NCBI GenBank assembly: GCA_025506515.1
Contig: CM046447.1
Coordinates: 90,925,498-90,989,497, forward strand
Source of the DNA: Flaveria trinervia
Lineage: Eukaryota > Streptophyta > Magnoliopsida > Asterales > Asteraceae
Reading direction: 5' to 3'
DNA length: 64,000 nucleotides
The translations under genes and the position numbers were made by a program. This document shows positions 10,220 through 22,000 of this stretch, piece by piece. The number at the start of each line of letters is the position of its first letter. Position 1 is the stretch's first letter. The notes under the pieces are model-generated. The model made no database searches. It had not been told where the DNA came from and saw nothing but the letters and a program-made list of their open reading frames with translations.

Positions 10220-12409
10220 TGTAAGACCCTGATCCCGGGACGTTTACAGCTGGCAAATCATCGTACTTAAAACATATAAATACATTTGTCTTTCATAAAA
10301 CAATCGCAGCGGAATTAAAAAGATATACATCTCATTCATTATAAAAGCTTTTGCAAAATGATATATCGTTAACAAGTTACAAAATACATGTTGCATTACA
10401 TCACAAAAGCATTATAAAAATGGATTCCATCAAAAAAGCTGAGTAGCCTCCCCGTGCCATCCTCAGTAATAATTACCTGCCAACTGGAAACACATAAAAG
10501 TCAGCATTGCTGAGTGAGTTCTAGGTTTATAATAAAATATACTTTTCTTTTCTCAGCATTGCTGAGTGAGTTCTAGGTTTATAATAAAATATACTTTTCT
10601 TTTGTTAAAACCGTTCTTTACATTCATGCGATCATACACCATACGTACACATGAATAATATCATTATTATCTTCATTAATCGTTCATTAACTTTCGTTCA
10701 TTCTTCATACGTCATTATTATTCTCATTCGTTCATTCTTCTTACATTCATACATACGTTCATTACTTTCGATGACATGTACTTACCCCGAACATTGTGCA
10801 CTAAGCGGTAACTGGGCCTGAGGTCTTTTATAGACCTCGAAAATTGGACACGGAGCTGACTCTAGTACCTAGGGTAAGCACATTCACCGCTTATCTTTTC
10901 TCTTTCATTCTGGATCAATGCCATATGCTATACCCCGAACATTGTGCACGAAGCGGGTAACTGGGCCCGAGGTCTTTCATAGACCTCGAACATTATGTAC
11001 GAAGTTGTCTCCAGTACCTAGGGCAAGCGGCAAGGATCCCATACATATGGTCAATCACAAAGATTGGACCCCCAGTGTGCATCCTTTGGGGTTGCTAACT
11101 CACACCCGTTGAGCTAACACCCTTTATTGGGTATGCACCTCCATACATTTGCTTGCAAGCCTTTCTTACATTCATTCGTTCATTAATGCATGCATTCATT
11201 CATCATGTTTCTCTTTTCATTATCTTTCACTTTACGTTATATAATACTTTCATTCATTTACATTCAACGAAAGTCACAGGAAAGATACACATACATCATA
11301 ATAAGGAACATAAGATACACAGTCATCAACATCATCATACAGGGCATCATCATACACACATACATCATGCACAAATAACAACCTCATACATCATCATGCC
11401 CACATAGCGTCTATGACCTCAAAAGTCAACTTATATGAACTCCCGGGAATCTTCCACATCGAAACTTACATCTGCACTTTCCCCCGGAAGTTAGTAATTA
11501 AACTACGTTTTCCTCGGGTACACCAGCCCTACTTGGGCGTATGGGCACCCTTCAGTCGCATGGCCTTCAAGCGATTGAACATCATGCGAATGGGCCAATG
11601 CGGATGAACCCCTATGCGAATGAACACCCATGCGAATGGACCTAATGCGGATGAACCCCTATGCAATTGAACACCCATGCGAATGGACCTAATGCAGATG
11701 AACTCAATGCGGATGAGCATTTATGCGAATGGGCTCTCAGTCGTGCGAACGAACTCTCAGTCTTGCGAATGAACTCTCAGTCTTGCGAATGAACTCTCAG
11801 TCGCACCTCAATCGGCCGTATGGCTTCCATTCGGTCGCCTAGCCCTAGCTGATGCAAAATGCAGTTCATCCCTAACCCAATCTGCCATTTTCAACCTCCA
11901 AGCTCATCCAAACCCATTTTAAGCCTAAATTAACCATCCTAAACCTAGGAATGCATACCACACCAATTCAAGCACGCACATGCCCGAAAATAAACTCCAA
12001 ACGCATCACACGCAAACACATATAAACGGTCAAACACACACACATACAAAAACGGTTTTCAGATGTGGTTCCAGCCCTAAAATTGACCAAAAACGTTTAA
12101 AAGAGGGGTCCTAGAACTCACAAAAAACACACCGAGAAGTAGAGCTTCACTTGGACCCGCTACACGATGGTTTTCGAGCTCGAACCCACGTGAATCACCT
12201 TTCTCTTCTTTTCTCCTCTCCCTTTTCTCTCTCTTCTTTCTCTCTAAATTGTAGAATTTTGGGTGTGGGGAGAGGGTAAGGACTGCACTCTCCCTTTAAA
12301 TACCCCCACTCATCCAACTTTCTCTCGTTGGCGAGTTTGATCCCTCAACTTTGGATTTTATTTCTTTTTCTTCTTTCGTTGGCTTCAAGATAAATATCCG
12401 GTTGTTACA
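10220..12409 (-). repeat. G1 5' LTR, 2190 bp
   Basis: Plus-strand ends are TGTAAGACCCTG and GGTTGTTACA. Its internal subrepeats (about 10780-11030, with GAACATTGTGCACGAAGC and TGGGCCCGAGGTCTTTCATA) differ from those of the G1 3' LTR. A GCGAATG minisatellite occupies about 11540-11860. The five bases outside (ACTTT) do not match those at 3178-3182 (TAGGG). Confidence 0.88.
10501..10602. repeat. 52-bp tandem duplication in G1 5' LTR
   Basis: The unit beginning TCAGCATTGCTGAGTGAGTT is present twice in direct succession (second copy starts at 10553) almost without change. The corresponding place in the 3' LTR (about 3463) has one copy. Confidence 0.9.
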
Positions 12410-12884
12410 ACTTTTTTCTAAAATTTTAATTTTATTTTTCAATTTTGATACTTTTCTCAATAATCTTTTTCTTTTCTTCCCCCATCCCCACACTTAGGAC
12501 ACATTATCCCAAATGTATGGTTAAGATTCAACCACAAATCGAAAGACAAACAAAATAAGAAAGGAATACATAGACCTGATCATTAGTGAGAGCCTTCAGT
12601 AAGTGACTTGCGCCTCATCACACATGAGTGTTTTCTTCTTGTGCATGATTAAAGTAAACAAAAAAAGACACACAAACTAATAAAAAAAGTAAAACTTACT
12701 TTCGTAGGAATCATGGCTGCATTTAGCATATGCAACAAGCCTTTAAACCCCTCGGTAGACCCGAGTGGACGACTTGCAGTCTCATGAGGGTTTATAGTGA
12801 ACACACCCACAAACTCCTCAGGTTGCCTCCCATAAGCGCTAAGTTTTAGGTTTTTAGCTAGACCTTACTTGAGACCACTTATGG
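12410..12884 (-). mobile_element. Internal remnant of the Athila-like element
   Basis: This lies between two Tekay LTRs. On the minus strand it contains AGCGCTTATGGGAGGCAACC (about 12820-12840), close to the AGCGCTT..GGGAGGCAACCC sequence I know from 3' untranslated parts of plant Athila/Tat gypsy elements. No protein domain is visible. It is continuous with 15041 onward once the solo LTR is removed. Confidence 0.55.
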
Positions 12885-15040
12885 TGTAAGGCCCCGTTCC
12901 CAGGAAGCTTACAGCTGGATCCTCATTGCACATAGAACATATTAATTACCTTTATCTTATGAAAATATTGCAGCGGAAACATAAGAATAACTTTTCATAT
13001 CATTAAAAGTGCTTTTGCAAATTAATACAAACGTTCATTCCAAAACATCATTCGTTCGCATTACAATGAAAAAACATTAACAAAAGAATGCCATCCAAAA
13101 AAGCTGAGTAGCCGCCTCGTGCCATCCTCAGCAACTATTACCTGCCAACTGGAAACACATCAAAGTCAGCGTTGCTGAGTGAGTTCTAGTTTTATAAATA
13201 AACATACTTTACTTTTGTAAAACCGTTCTTTACTTTCTTTCAAAATCATACTATACTTTACATTCGTTCGTGATCATACATCATACGTACATACATATAA
13301 TATCATCATTATGTTCTTTAATTTTTCATGCTTCATTCTTTACCTTTCCATTCTGTCAACCATAAACCCTTCCATTATGTTCATGGTACTAGACCTAGGC
13401 CTATCATAGACCTTCTATAATGGTGCATCGCACCTCGTGGTCACAGTACTTAGGGTAAGATTTAGGTTTACTATTCAATACCTTTCTGTTCGTGGTTCTG
13501 GACCTAGGCCTCTCATAGACCTTCTATAACGGTGCATCACACCTCGTGGTCACAGTACCTAAGGTATGAATGTAGGTGTACCATTGCCATATGCAATACC
13601 TTTCTGTTCATGGTTCTAGACCTAGGCTTATCATAGACCTTCTATAACGGTGCATTGCACCTTGTGGTCACAGTACCTAAGGTATGCAGCTATAGTTCTA
13701 TGCAAATAGTCAATCACAAAGAAAGACCCCTATGTACATACCATGCTTACCAGACTATTCTTACTTTCATTACTCGTTAATGCATGCATTCTTACTTCAT
13801 GTTCCTCTTTTTCTTTATCTTTCACTTTACGTTACATAATACTTCATTTATTCAATAAATTCAATGTAAAGCCATAGGAAATATAAACATACATCATTAC
13901 CAGGAACATAACATACACAGGCATCAACATCATATAGGGCAACATCATACATACATAACATGCATAATCATGCAACATCATAGTCCATCATGCCCAATAT
14001 ACCTTTAAGGCCTCATCATCATCTTACATGCTCTTACAGGAACCCTTACGTCAAAACTTACATCTGCACTTTCCCCCGAAGTTAGAAGTCAGACTACACT
14101 TTCCTCGGGTGCAACAATCCTATTCAGGCGTATGGACACCCTTCAGTCGCATGGCCTCCATGCGACTGAACATCATTCGAATGAACCAATGTGGATGAAC
14201 ACTCATGCGACTGAACACCCAATCGTGCGAATGGACTAATGCGGATGGACCTCATGCGAATGGACAAATTTGGATGAACACTTATGCGACTGGACCTTCA
14301 ATCGCATGACCTCCATGCGACTGGCCTTTCAATCGTGCGAATGGACCTTCAATCGTGCAAATGGACCGTCAATCGTGCGAATGGACCCCAATCGTGCGAA
14401 TGGACCCTAATCGCACCCTATTCGGCCGTATGGCCTCCATTCGGTCTCCAGTCGGTCGCCTAGCCCTAGCTGATGTAGCATGCAGTTCATCCCGACTGCA
14501 GCCGAGGGTTTTCGGCCTCCAACTCATCTAAACCCATTTTAAGCCCAAATCGACCATCCTAAACCTTAGGGATGCATACCACAACACCATTCAAGCACAC
14601 ACAAGCTCACAATCAAGACTCAAACGCATAATATGCATACATACACATACACAATGGGTCAAACACATACACTCTCTAAAAACCCGTTTTTAGATATGTT
14701 TCAGCCCTAAAATCGTTTGAAAACAAGTAAAAGAGGGGTCATAGAACTCACACAAACGACACCAAGAAGTAGGGCTTCGGTTTGACTCGCTTCTCGACGA
14801 TTTTGGCTCACTCAAACCAACCCGAACCAACTTTTCTCCTTTTTCTCTTCTTTCTCTCTTCTCCTCTTTCTTTGGCTGATTTTGGTGAGTGTGGGGAGAG
14901 GGTAAAGGGTTGCCCTCTCCCTTAAATACTCCCAATTTCCCAACTTTCTCTCGTTGGTGAGTTTGGTCCCTCGACTTTGGACTTTATTTCTTTTTCTTCA
15001 TTCATCGGTTTCAAAATAAGTAAATAAACGGGGTGTTACA
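12885..15040 (-). mobile_element. Tekay solo LTR with TATGG target duplication
   Basis: A single 2156-bp LTR with the usual ends (TGTAAGGCCCCG and GGGTGTTACA) and no internal domain beside it. TATGG at 12880-12884 is repeated at 15041-15045, a perfect 5-bp target-site duplication. It carries three copies of the 110-120 bp subrepeat (about 13372-13690) and a minisatellite. This is the expected product of recombination between the two LTRs of a full element that had inserted in the Athila-like element. Confidence 0.93.
14142..14170. repeat. Perfect 13-bp hairpin in solo LTR
   Basis: TTCAGTCGCATGG, loop CCT, then CCATGCGACTGAA. The same perfect 13-bp stem with loop AGG lies in the LTR at 51818-51846; other Tekay LTRs keep it with one to a few mismatches. 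Confidence 0.9.
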
Positions 15041-16166
15041 TATGGTGGTCAAAGTGCAAATTTGCCTACTGAGTTCCCGATAAATGCGTGAAAGTTGGTA
15101 TGCCAAATCCATAGTTGCTTTCTAGTTATAGGCATGTAAATTAAAAAACTATTGTGTATCCACTTTATAATAAATTGTCTGACATCTTGCATTCCCACTT
15201 TTCTAATATTTGTCCTCACACCTTCTTCCACAACTTTGGGATTCGTATAATAAGTACAGGATGAGGTTTAGGTTAAACTTTGATTATATCAATCATTGAC
15301 TTTTTAAAAGATTTATTGTCTTCAATTAAGACTGCATATTCATTTTCTTGCTCTAGAATATCTATCAACTCTTCTTCCATATCATCATCATAACTATCAA
15401 CCACCATTCATTCTTCATATGGCTCTTCAATAAACAAGGGAATTTGTGTGGTATTGAGCTCCATGGCCTCATCCTTAACTTTTACACATGGTGAGATGGA
15501 CTCCTCTAATTCAATTTTCAATAACAATGCGTCAAGCTTGATAGTTAAGTAGTAAAGCCATTCCTGATCTGAAAGATAATGTTGTGATAATAACTTATCG
15601 ATCTTGGGCAATATCAACTCCAATTGAGCAATACTTTCTTCCTCCTCAAATTGAAAATCAATTTTAAATGGCATCATATTCTGGATAACAATCTCTTGTT
15701 TAAGAAATTAATATTGATTCTCATTATCGTATGTCATCTAAGAGTATACTTGATGATATTCATTATAATTCTTCTAATAACTTGAGCTTTGTGCCATCTT
15801 TGGTTTATAAATGTTGCAATCCAAATCTTGTCCAAAATTATAGTTCTTTTCTAACTGATAATATTCTTTATAGTATGGTGAAGGTGTCTCGTAGTATAGA
15901 TAAGATGATTGTACATCATCATAATAGTCATCCAATAAATATAATTTTCTTCTCGCATTCTCACACTTTTACAAGTACTCAGGGCAATGATCTCGTGTAT
16001 GAATATGACTTTTACAACATGTACATGAATAATAAACTGTACTCATATCAAGGTGTAAGTACTTGGGAGTAAACTGTAAGACATAAAATACCTAGTGTAG
16101 CACCGCACAAAAGAAAAGAGAAGAAAACTAAAAAAATTACAAAAAATAACACTTTGCGCCCTAATT
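15041..16166 (-). mobile_element. Athila-like element, region between PBS and solo LTR
   Basis: Minus-strand sequence downstream of the tRNA-Asp-like primer site. It holds one open stretch (15408-15677) but no recognisable gag, protease or reverse transcriptase, so most of the original internal region has been lost. Confidence 0.55.
15408..15677 (-). CDS. Hypothetical 89-residue ORF in Athila-like remnant
   Basis: I do not recognise this protein. It begins MMPFKIDFQFEEEESIAQLE about 490 bp after the primer site, where a gag or leader ORF would be expected. It is acidic, with a Leu-rich middle (LELILPKIDKLL, YYLTIKLDALLLKIELEE) that could form helices. It may be a scrap of a retrotransposon ORF or chance. 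Confidence 0.25.
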   Translation of the reverse strand: MMPFKIDFQFEEEESIAQLELILPKIDKLLSQHYLSDQEWLYYLTIKLDALLLKIELEESISPCVKVKDEAMELNTTQIPLFIEEPYEE

Positions 16167-16183
16167 ACCCGGAAACGGGCCCA
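16167..16183 (-). other. Degenerate tRNA-Asp-type primer-binding site
   Basis: Minus-strand TGGGCCCGTTTCCGGGT matches 13 of 17 positions of TGGCGCCGTTGCCGGGG, the tRNA-Asp complement used by Athila-type elements. It lies eight bases from the LTR end at 16192, the right place for a minus-strand element. Confidence 0.6.
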
Positions 16184-16191
16184 TTTAGATC

Positions 16192-17332
16192 TGGTTGTCG
16201 AGACTCGATCAAAAACAGTTATTATATTGGTTTTAGCTACCTTTATTGTGTAAGGGTAAGTAAGGTTCTCTCCATAGTGAATATGTTAAAATTGTTTAAC
16301 AATTTCAATTCAAATAACTAAAAGAAAGAAACTTGAAACTAAAGCTTAAAACTTTGAATGAATTGAAGAACACACGTGCATAAAGCAAAGAACTTTAAAC
16401 TACTTTGATTAAACAATAAGAAACAATCACTTCTGGTTTTCAAGTTCTACAAGATCAATAATTTATCAGATGTATTTTAGGGTTACATAACACGACTCAA
16501 GATCTTAGATTTTGATTAACGTGATACCAAGGAACAATCTTTTAAGACTCGTACATTCACAAATTTATCAATTCATCTATATCATATTATCTACTTTTAT
16601 CAATGATCTAGCGATGCAAGGAAACCGAAAACTGATGATAAAGCAAATTACTTTCTTTATAAACAAATTGTTTAACTCAATCAACCTCAATTACATTTAA
16701 TTACAAGATGTTTAACATAGAAACCCTAAACATGACTAACCATCTCACTTGATAAGAACTATCCACCCGAAAGCAATCAAGAAAGAACTACCCGCTCATG
16801 GTCTTCATAGAATCTTCAAGCTTGTTTTGATGATGATTGCAGATGATTGGGATGTATGGGATGCTTTGGAATCACCACAAATTAGCTTAGTATCTTTAAT
16901 TATCATGTTTGGGAAGTTTTAAATCGAATTGAGATTGATTTGGTTTAAATAAATATAAAAATCCCAAAAATTCGGAGTTTGTTCAGCTACCGCGTATCAT
17001 ACTCCGCCTCCTGCCGTATCATACTCCGCCCTCATCATTCATACGCCCAAATTTCTGAAATTTTGATCAAAACGCCAACAAATACGTCGCAAATACGTCG
17101 CCATGGCGTATGATACGCCAATACCCGGCGTATCATACACGGTGTACCTTCAAAAGTGCATTTTTTGTAAGTTTTGATATTTACAACTTTAGTCATTTTA
17201 GTTGCATGTTCTGTTTCTTTTTCTCTAAAATAAGCCTCCTTTAGCTTCCAATTAAGCTTGTTTAGGCTTCAATCATCTATGAACAAAACACAACCAAAGT
17301 AAACCATTCCACAGTAACAACAATGTAAAATC
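16192..17332 (-). mobile_element. Athila-like 5' LTR
   Basis: The left boundary (TGGTTGTCGAGACTCGAT) is defined by similarity to 2892 and by the primer site. The right boundary (near TGTAAAATCA) is estimated from similarity to the plus-strand copy starting near 36280. The LTR has several GTATGATACG words and a perfect hairpin at 17108-17138. No target duplication could be confirmed. The copy at 2892-3182 matches its first 291 bp. Confidence 0.7.
17108..17138. repeat. Perfect 12-bp hairpin in Athila-like LTR
   Basis: GTATGATACGCC, 7-nt loop, GGCGTATCATAC. The other LTR copy has the same 12-bp stem and a 7-nt loop of different sequence at 36568-36598. Further GCGTATCATAC words lie at 16990-17035. 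Confidence 0.9.
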
Positions 17333-18170
17333 ACGTAACTAGATCAATAAACATTGAATTATTACCATGTGATCAGATATACGTAATCAATTGTTATTTA
17401 ATTAAATTATGTTAATTCATAGCATATGATTGTTATATAATTGAAATAATCGAAGTTATTTGTTATATGTGATTATCAATAACCATACGAGATTAATGTG
17501 TAATTAAGTTAGTCCGATGTAAATTAATGGTTAACTATAAATAGATGATAATGGATTCAGAAAAGGTTACAACAAAAAAAATAAAAGGTTTAGGAAAAAG
17601 TTGCAAAACCTTAATTCCCTCCATTTCCCCTCTCACATTGTTGAAGCCACCATCCCTTATCGTCATGTCAGTGTCAGATCGTCGACGTCTGGAATGCATT
17701 CATTTGTCGTCATATTAATTCATATTATGTTTCTGATATCATATTGGTTACGTTAATGAATATGACACTATCACCGGATATAGATGCGTGTGTTATGACC
17801 GAGTTCAGGAAACAATTCAGGTAGAGATTCAATTGGGCACAAAAGTTAGGGTTGGTCTTTTCTTTTGAGAGAACGAATCTAGCAACTGGATTGTTAACAT
17901 GTTGTGTCTTGGTTTTTTACTATATACAGACTTAAAAGAAAGGTTTCTCTTAAACATCATATGGTTATGTTTGTTAGATTATTTGGTATGCAATTGGACT
18001 CATGGTAGGCAATCTAGGGTTTGACCTAGATCAATTCGTGTGCTTTCTTTGTTGTGTGTTTTAAAATAGTTTTTTAAAACTCATACCTGAAACCTTATTT
18101 TTAATCCAGTCTAACCATGTGTTCCCACACATCTATCTCAACCTTTGTATCATGCGGCCTACATCTTACG
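17333..18170. other. Unassigned DNA between Athila-like LTR and C1
   Basis: No recognisable protein. A TATAAATA box at 17536-17543 is followed by A-rich then pyrimidine-rich sequence (about 17600-17640) resembling a plant 5' leader, but no convincing ORF follows before C1 interrupts it at 18171. It resumes at 29963. Confidence 0.5.
17536..17543 (+). promoter_or_regulatory. Possible TATA box
   Basis: TATAAATA in the context AACTATAAATAGATG. It could belong to a host gene or another repeat; nothing downstream identifies a transcript. Confidence 0.3.
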
Positions 18171-18895
18171 TGTTAGACCAAAAGAACCAATGAGCCTGAT
18201 CAGAAAAACATCTAAGTCCCACAGACATTACAACTACTGAAGAAGATCACAACAGCTGAAGACATCAGCTGATTACAGGTCTGAAGACAAAGTCTGAAAG
18301 AAAAGTACTGAAGACAAAGTCTGAAAGTAAAGTACTGAAGACAAAGTCTGAAGCCATCAGTTGAAGACAAAGTCTAAAAGTAAAGTACTGAAGAACAAAG
18401 ACTGAAGACAAAGACTGAAGACCAAAGTGATCAGTAGTTGTCACAACAGCTAAAGTAATTAACTTCAGTAGTTATGATGGTTTCCTTTCAGTACTTGTAA
18501 TTAATTTTCAGTAGTTATAGCTTCAGTAGTTGTAGTTCAGTAGTTTTATGTTTTTGTACTTAAGCATTCTCTGAGATGTAATCAGTAGTTGAGAACATTT
18601 TCAGTAGTTTGCATAGTTTCAGTAGTTTGAATAATTCTGTTAGATGTCACTATCAAGTGACATCAGCACATCAGCACTCCTATTTCCTAATAAGATGTTG
18701 ACCTAGTTGTAACGTGTGACATTGAGCCACCACGAAAGTATATGAATGAAATATTTCTTTTGCAGAATTCTCTCTTTCTATAACCGTGTATAGTTACATT
18801 GAATATCAATTGTGTTCTTGTGATTGTTTAATTCGTTGTTTGAATTCCGCTGCAATACTCTCTAATTAATCAAACTTAGATCACTGATCCTAACA
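18171..18895 (+). repeat. C1 5' LTR, 725 bp
   Basis: Starts TGTTAGACC and ends GATCCTAACA. The left third has tandem units of CTGAAGACAAAGTCTGAAAG (about 18280-18420), and the right half has many CAGTAGTT words. The box that reads TATATAAG in the 3' LTR reads CTAATAAG here (about 18688), so this promoter looks damaged. Confidence 0.95.
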
Positions 18896-18897
18896 AA

Positions 18898-18912
18898 TGG
18901 TATCAGAGCAGG
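18898..18912 (+). other. C1 primer-binding site (initiator Met tRNA)
   Basis: TGGTATCAGAGCAGG begins two bases after the LTR end, the standard primer site of plant copia elements. Confidence 0.93.
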
Positions 18913-19123
18913 TTAATCTATGATCGATCTAACAATTGATCATTGAAACTGCTATTTCAATATCTATGTTTGATTGAATTAGCATATTTGCAAGAGTGGT
19001 TATAGATCATTGAATTTCTGCTGCTTTCGGTTATTTGCTTTGAGTTTTCTCTTGGTTCATATTGGTTTGTTGTGTTTTGTTCTAAATTAGTTAAAACTTA
19101 ATTGAATTTGGTTGAATCTGAGA

Positions 19124-20860
19124 ATGACTACTCCTTCTAATGACCCTCACAATACCGGTTCCTCAACCAAGCCTCCGATGCTGGTTAGGACTGAGTATAA
19201 CATATGGCAATGAAGAATGCTTCATCACCTGTCTGTTAACAGTTCAGGTTGTTAGACATCTGTGGTACATGTCCACACAAGCCTATGGTGAACAATCCGG
19301 AAACCAACCAAATGGTTCCGAAGAAGAAGGAACAATACTCAATGAGGATCGAAAACTGTTTGAGATTGATGCTAAAGCGCATGGTATTCTGGCCATGGCT
19401 CTGCCTAATGAAATCTATTCTGGGCTTATGCATCATGAACTGCTCATGACCTCTGGAATGCATTGAAGGAACATTTGGTGGAACAGATGAGGTCTTAGCA
19501 AACAGCAGAGAGATCCTTGCTCAACAATATGAGACATTCTCTCATAAGAAGGGTGATCACTGACTCAACAGTTTGAGCGTTTTTCCTGTTTGATCTCTGA
19601 GCTGAAAATGGTCAAACATGAATACACTAATAGTCAGATGAACAACAGATTCCTCAGATCACTTGCCTGAGAGATGGGACACATATACCATTGTCCTACG
19701 CTCCAGTGCAAATCTGGATAGCCTATCTCTCACCCCAACTCATGGGAAACTGCTTACATTTGAAAGAGAGATAAGCAAAAAGGAAATTGCCATCATCAGG
19801 AAAGGTCACTGATGACTTTGTACCAGGGAATACTGCCTTGGTTGGTCATGAGTCAGAATATGCTGCATCAGAAAGCAATTATGATGAGCATATAGATTTC
19901 TCTTCAAACTTCATCATCATGTATTTGTTAGTGTTGACAGTCAGTCAGCTGTAATAATGACAATTTGTGTTTCATTATGATGATTTAAAGGGTATTGCTG
20001 ATGATGACTTAGAAGAGATGGATATTCTAAGCCAAATGGCCATGATTAATATCAGATCTCAAAAGTTCTACAAGAGAACTGGTAGGAAATTTCCAGGACT
20101 CTCTGGCAAAACCAAAGTTGGTTTTGACAAGAGTAGTTGAGGTGTCACAAATGCCACAGGCTTGGACACTTTGCAAGAGAGTGTAGATCAACTGGATCTA
20201 ACTCCTCTGCACCTTTATGACTTTTCCAAGCAATAGTCCACAAAAAGAGGGCAACATCTTGCTAGTTCTGGTCATCATTCACAACCTTTATCTCCTGCAT
20301 ATTTTGTCCCTCAGGGTCCAATGTCATATCCATATCCCTGCTATTATATGCCTCAGCCAAATCAAGTTCAAGTTCCTATTGCACAAACAACCCTCAAGCT
20401 TTACCTGAGCCTCTACCACATCTCAATCATCTAAATCACAACCTCATCACAGCTTCTTCACCCCTGGTGTTGTTGACTGGAGCAGTTTACCAGATGATCT
20501 CTCTGGTAATGAGAAATTATTTGCTGGTGATGGTAAACATGGTGGTGAACATCCTTTTGGGAATCTAGCTCTCATGGCCCTGGAGTCTACTGAGAGTTCA
20601 TGCTCCAATGCATCTTCATCACAGATAACCCAGGTATCCTTTGAGGCTAAGGCCAAACTATGTTCTAAATCTTGCATAGCTACATTTATCTCTATTAGAG
20701 AGGCAAATGTAGCTTTAATTAATCAAAATTTGAGCTTGAGCAAACTATTTCCAAAAGAAAAGCTGAATATGAGTCTGTCCTTAAGGATAAAGATGATGAG
20801 ATTTATAAGCTTAAATGCCAATTAAATGATGAAAAGGCTAAGCTAGAGGTCATTCTGTGA
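19124..20860 (+). pseudogene. C1 gag: capsid, zinc knuckle and coiled coil, broken
   Basis: The first ATG after the primer site (MTTPSNDP) opens a frame that stops within about 30 codons after an indel. Capsid fragments continue in other frames. A canonical CX2CX4HX4C knuckle, CHKCHRLGHFAREC, is at 20143-20187. Farther on, 20574-20825 reads SSSQITQVSFEAKAKLCSKS and then heptad-like residues in a shifted frame, the coiled-coil region typical of Sirevirus gag. Gag would coat the RNA; this copy is not translatable as a whole. Confidence 0.85.
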
Positions 20861-21990
20861 ACCACAGAGAACTCAATAAAAACTTGCAGTTACCCAAGTT
20901 GAGTGTGACCGCTGGGTATCATCCTGCAAGGGATTTGAAATGCTGCTTACAGCAATCTCTGCTTCGAATGTGAAGTTTGGAATAGGTTACAACCACATTG
21001 CACCACCTATAGATTTACTACTCCAAAATCAATAGTAAAACCTGAAGGTGAAAGTAATTTCAAACCACATCATCATGTGTATCATCCTCAAGTGATCACC
21101 CAAAATCACAAGATGAAATCAGTGTTGATACCTCACAAATCAATTGCCTGATGGGTCAACTACTGCTAAGCACATGAAGCTGAGTACTTCAGATGTTTCC
21201 CTCAAAGTACCTCAAGCACTGAAGGGAAAGACACAACATCTGAAAAGCATTTCAAATCAGCTGAAATAAAAGATTAACAACTGCTGATAAAGAACAGCTA
21301 AAGAACAAGTCTTCAGTTGTTACAGATCCTTCAGTACTTAACACAAGTACTAAAGGAGGAAAATACTGAAGAGCACACCTTCAGTAGTTTCCACATCAGC
21401 AGTTGATCAATTCAAGATGAAGAATAAGCCATGTGATATGTGGTAAATTCAATCATCTTTCTGATGAATGTTGGTACAGAAAGGGTTCCAAACTCAACAG
21501 AGATAAGCTCATTAAATCCAGATGGATGAAATGAAAAAGGAGTTTGAGACCAAGTTTGTACCACAGTCATCCTAATGTGATAACCCAAGCCTTCATCCAA
21601 ATCCAAAAAGAAGGATAGGGTTTATCATAAAACAGTTGATAGTGCTCCTCATGATAAACATCAGACTAAGTCTGTGAATTTCAAGGAGGAAATGGTGGGC
21701 CACAGAACTCATCATAAACAAGTACTGATATGTCACAAGAGCTGAAAGCTTTGGCTACAAATCAACACAACTTGTTATGATGGTTCAGCATTTGTTGGGA
21801 GAGTTAACCAACTAGATGCACCTGTGATCAAACCACTGAAAAGGCATTCCAAGCCCAAATCCAAGGAATCCATTTCAGCACCATCTCCTTCTTCATCAGT
21901 TGTTAATCATAAGAAACAAGTTATGGTTAAATCATTGTGATGAAAACAGACCCAAACCAAAAGGTTTGGGTCTCAAAACCTAACTAGTTC
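20861..21990 (+). pseudogene. C1 gag C-terminal linker with second knuckle
   Basis: Between the coiled coil and protease the sequence is dense in CTTCAGTA / TACTGAAG words (about 21170-21400). A second zinc-knuckle-like motif, CGKFNHLSDECW, is at about 21438-21475; its first Cys is out of frame. Numerous stops. The word density suggests a rapidly evolving low-constraint linker. Confidence 0.6.
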
Positions 21991-22000
21991 TTTATGATAA

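Larger units (their letters stand above)
3183..12409 (-). mobile_element. Ty3/gypsy chromovirus G1 (Tekay/Del type), degenerate
   Basis: A 9.2-kb minus-strand element. On its own strand the order is LTR (12409-10220), primer-binding site, gag, protease, reverse transcriptase, RNase H, integrase, chromodomain-like tail, polypurine tract, LTR (5222-3183). Domain order plus the C-terminal chromodomain place it among chromoviruses; two-kilobase LTRs fit the Tekay/Del branch. Both LTR ends read TG...CA. The five flanking bases differ (TAGGG left, ACTTT right), so there is no target-site duplication, and the two LTRs carry different internal subrepeats. G1 is therefore probably a recombinant of two insertions. 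All coding domains contain stops or frameshifts. Confidence 0.9.

Noticed and set aside
3178..12414. A target-site duplication for G1
   Set aside because: TAGGG and ACTTT do not match, and small shifts of the boundary do not produce a match.
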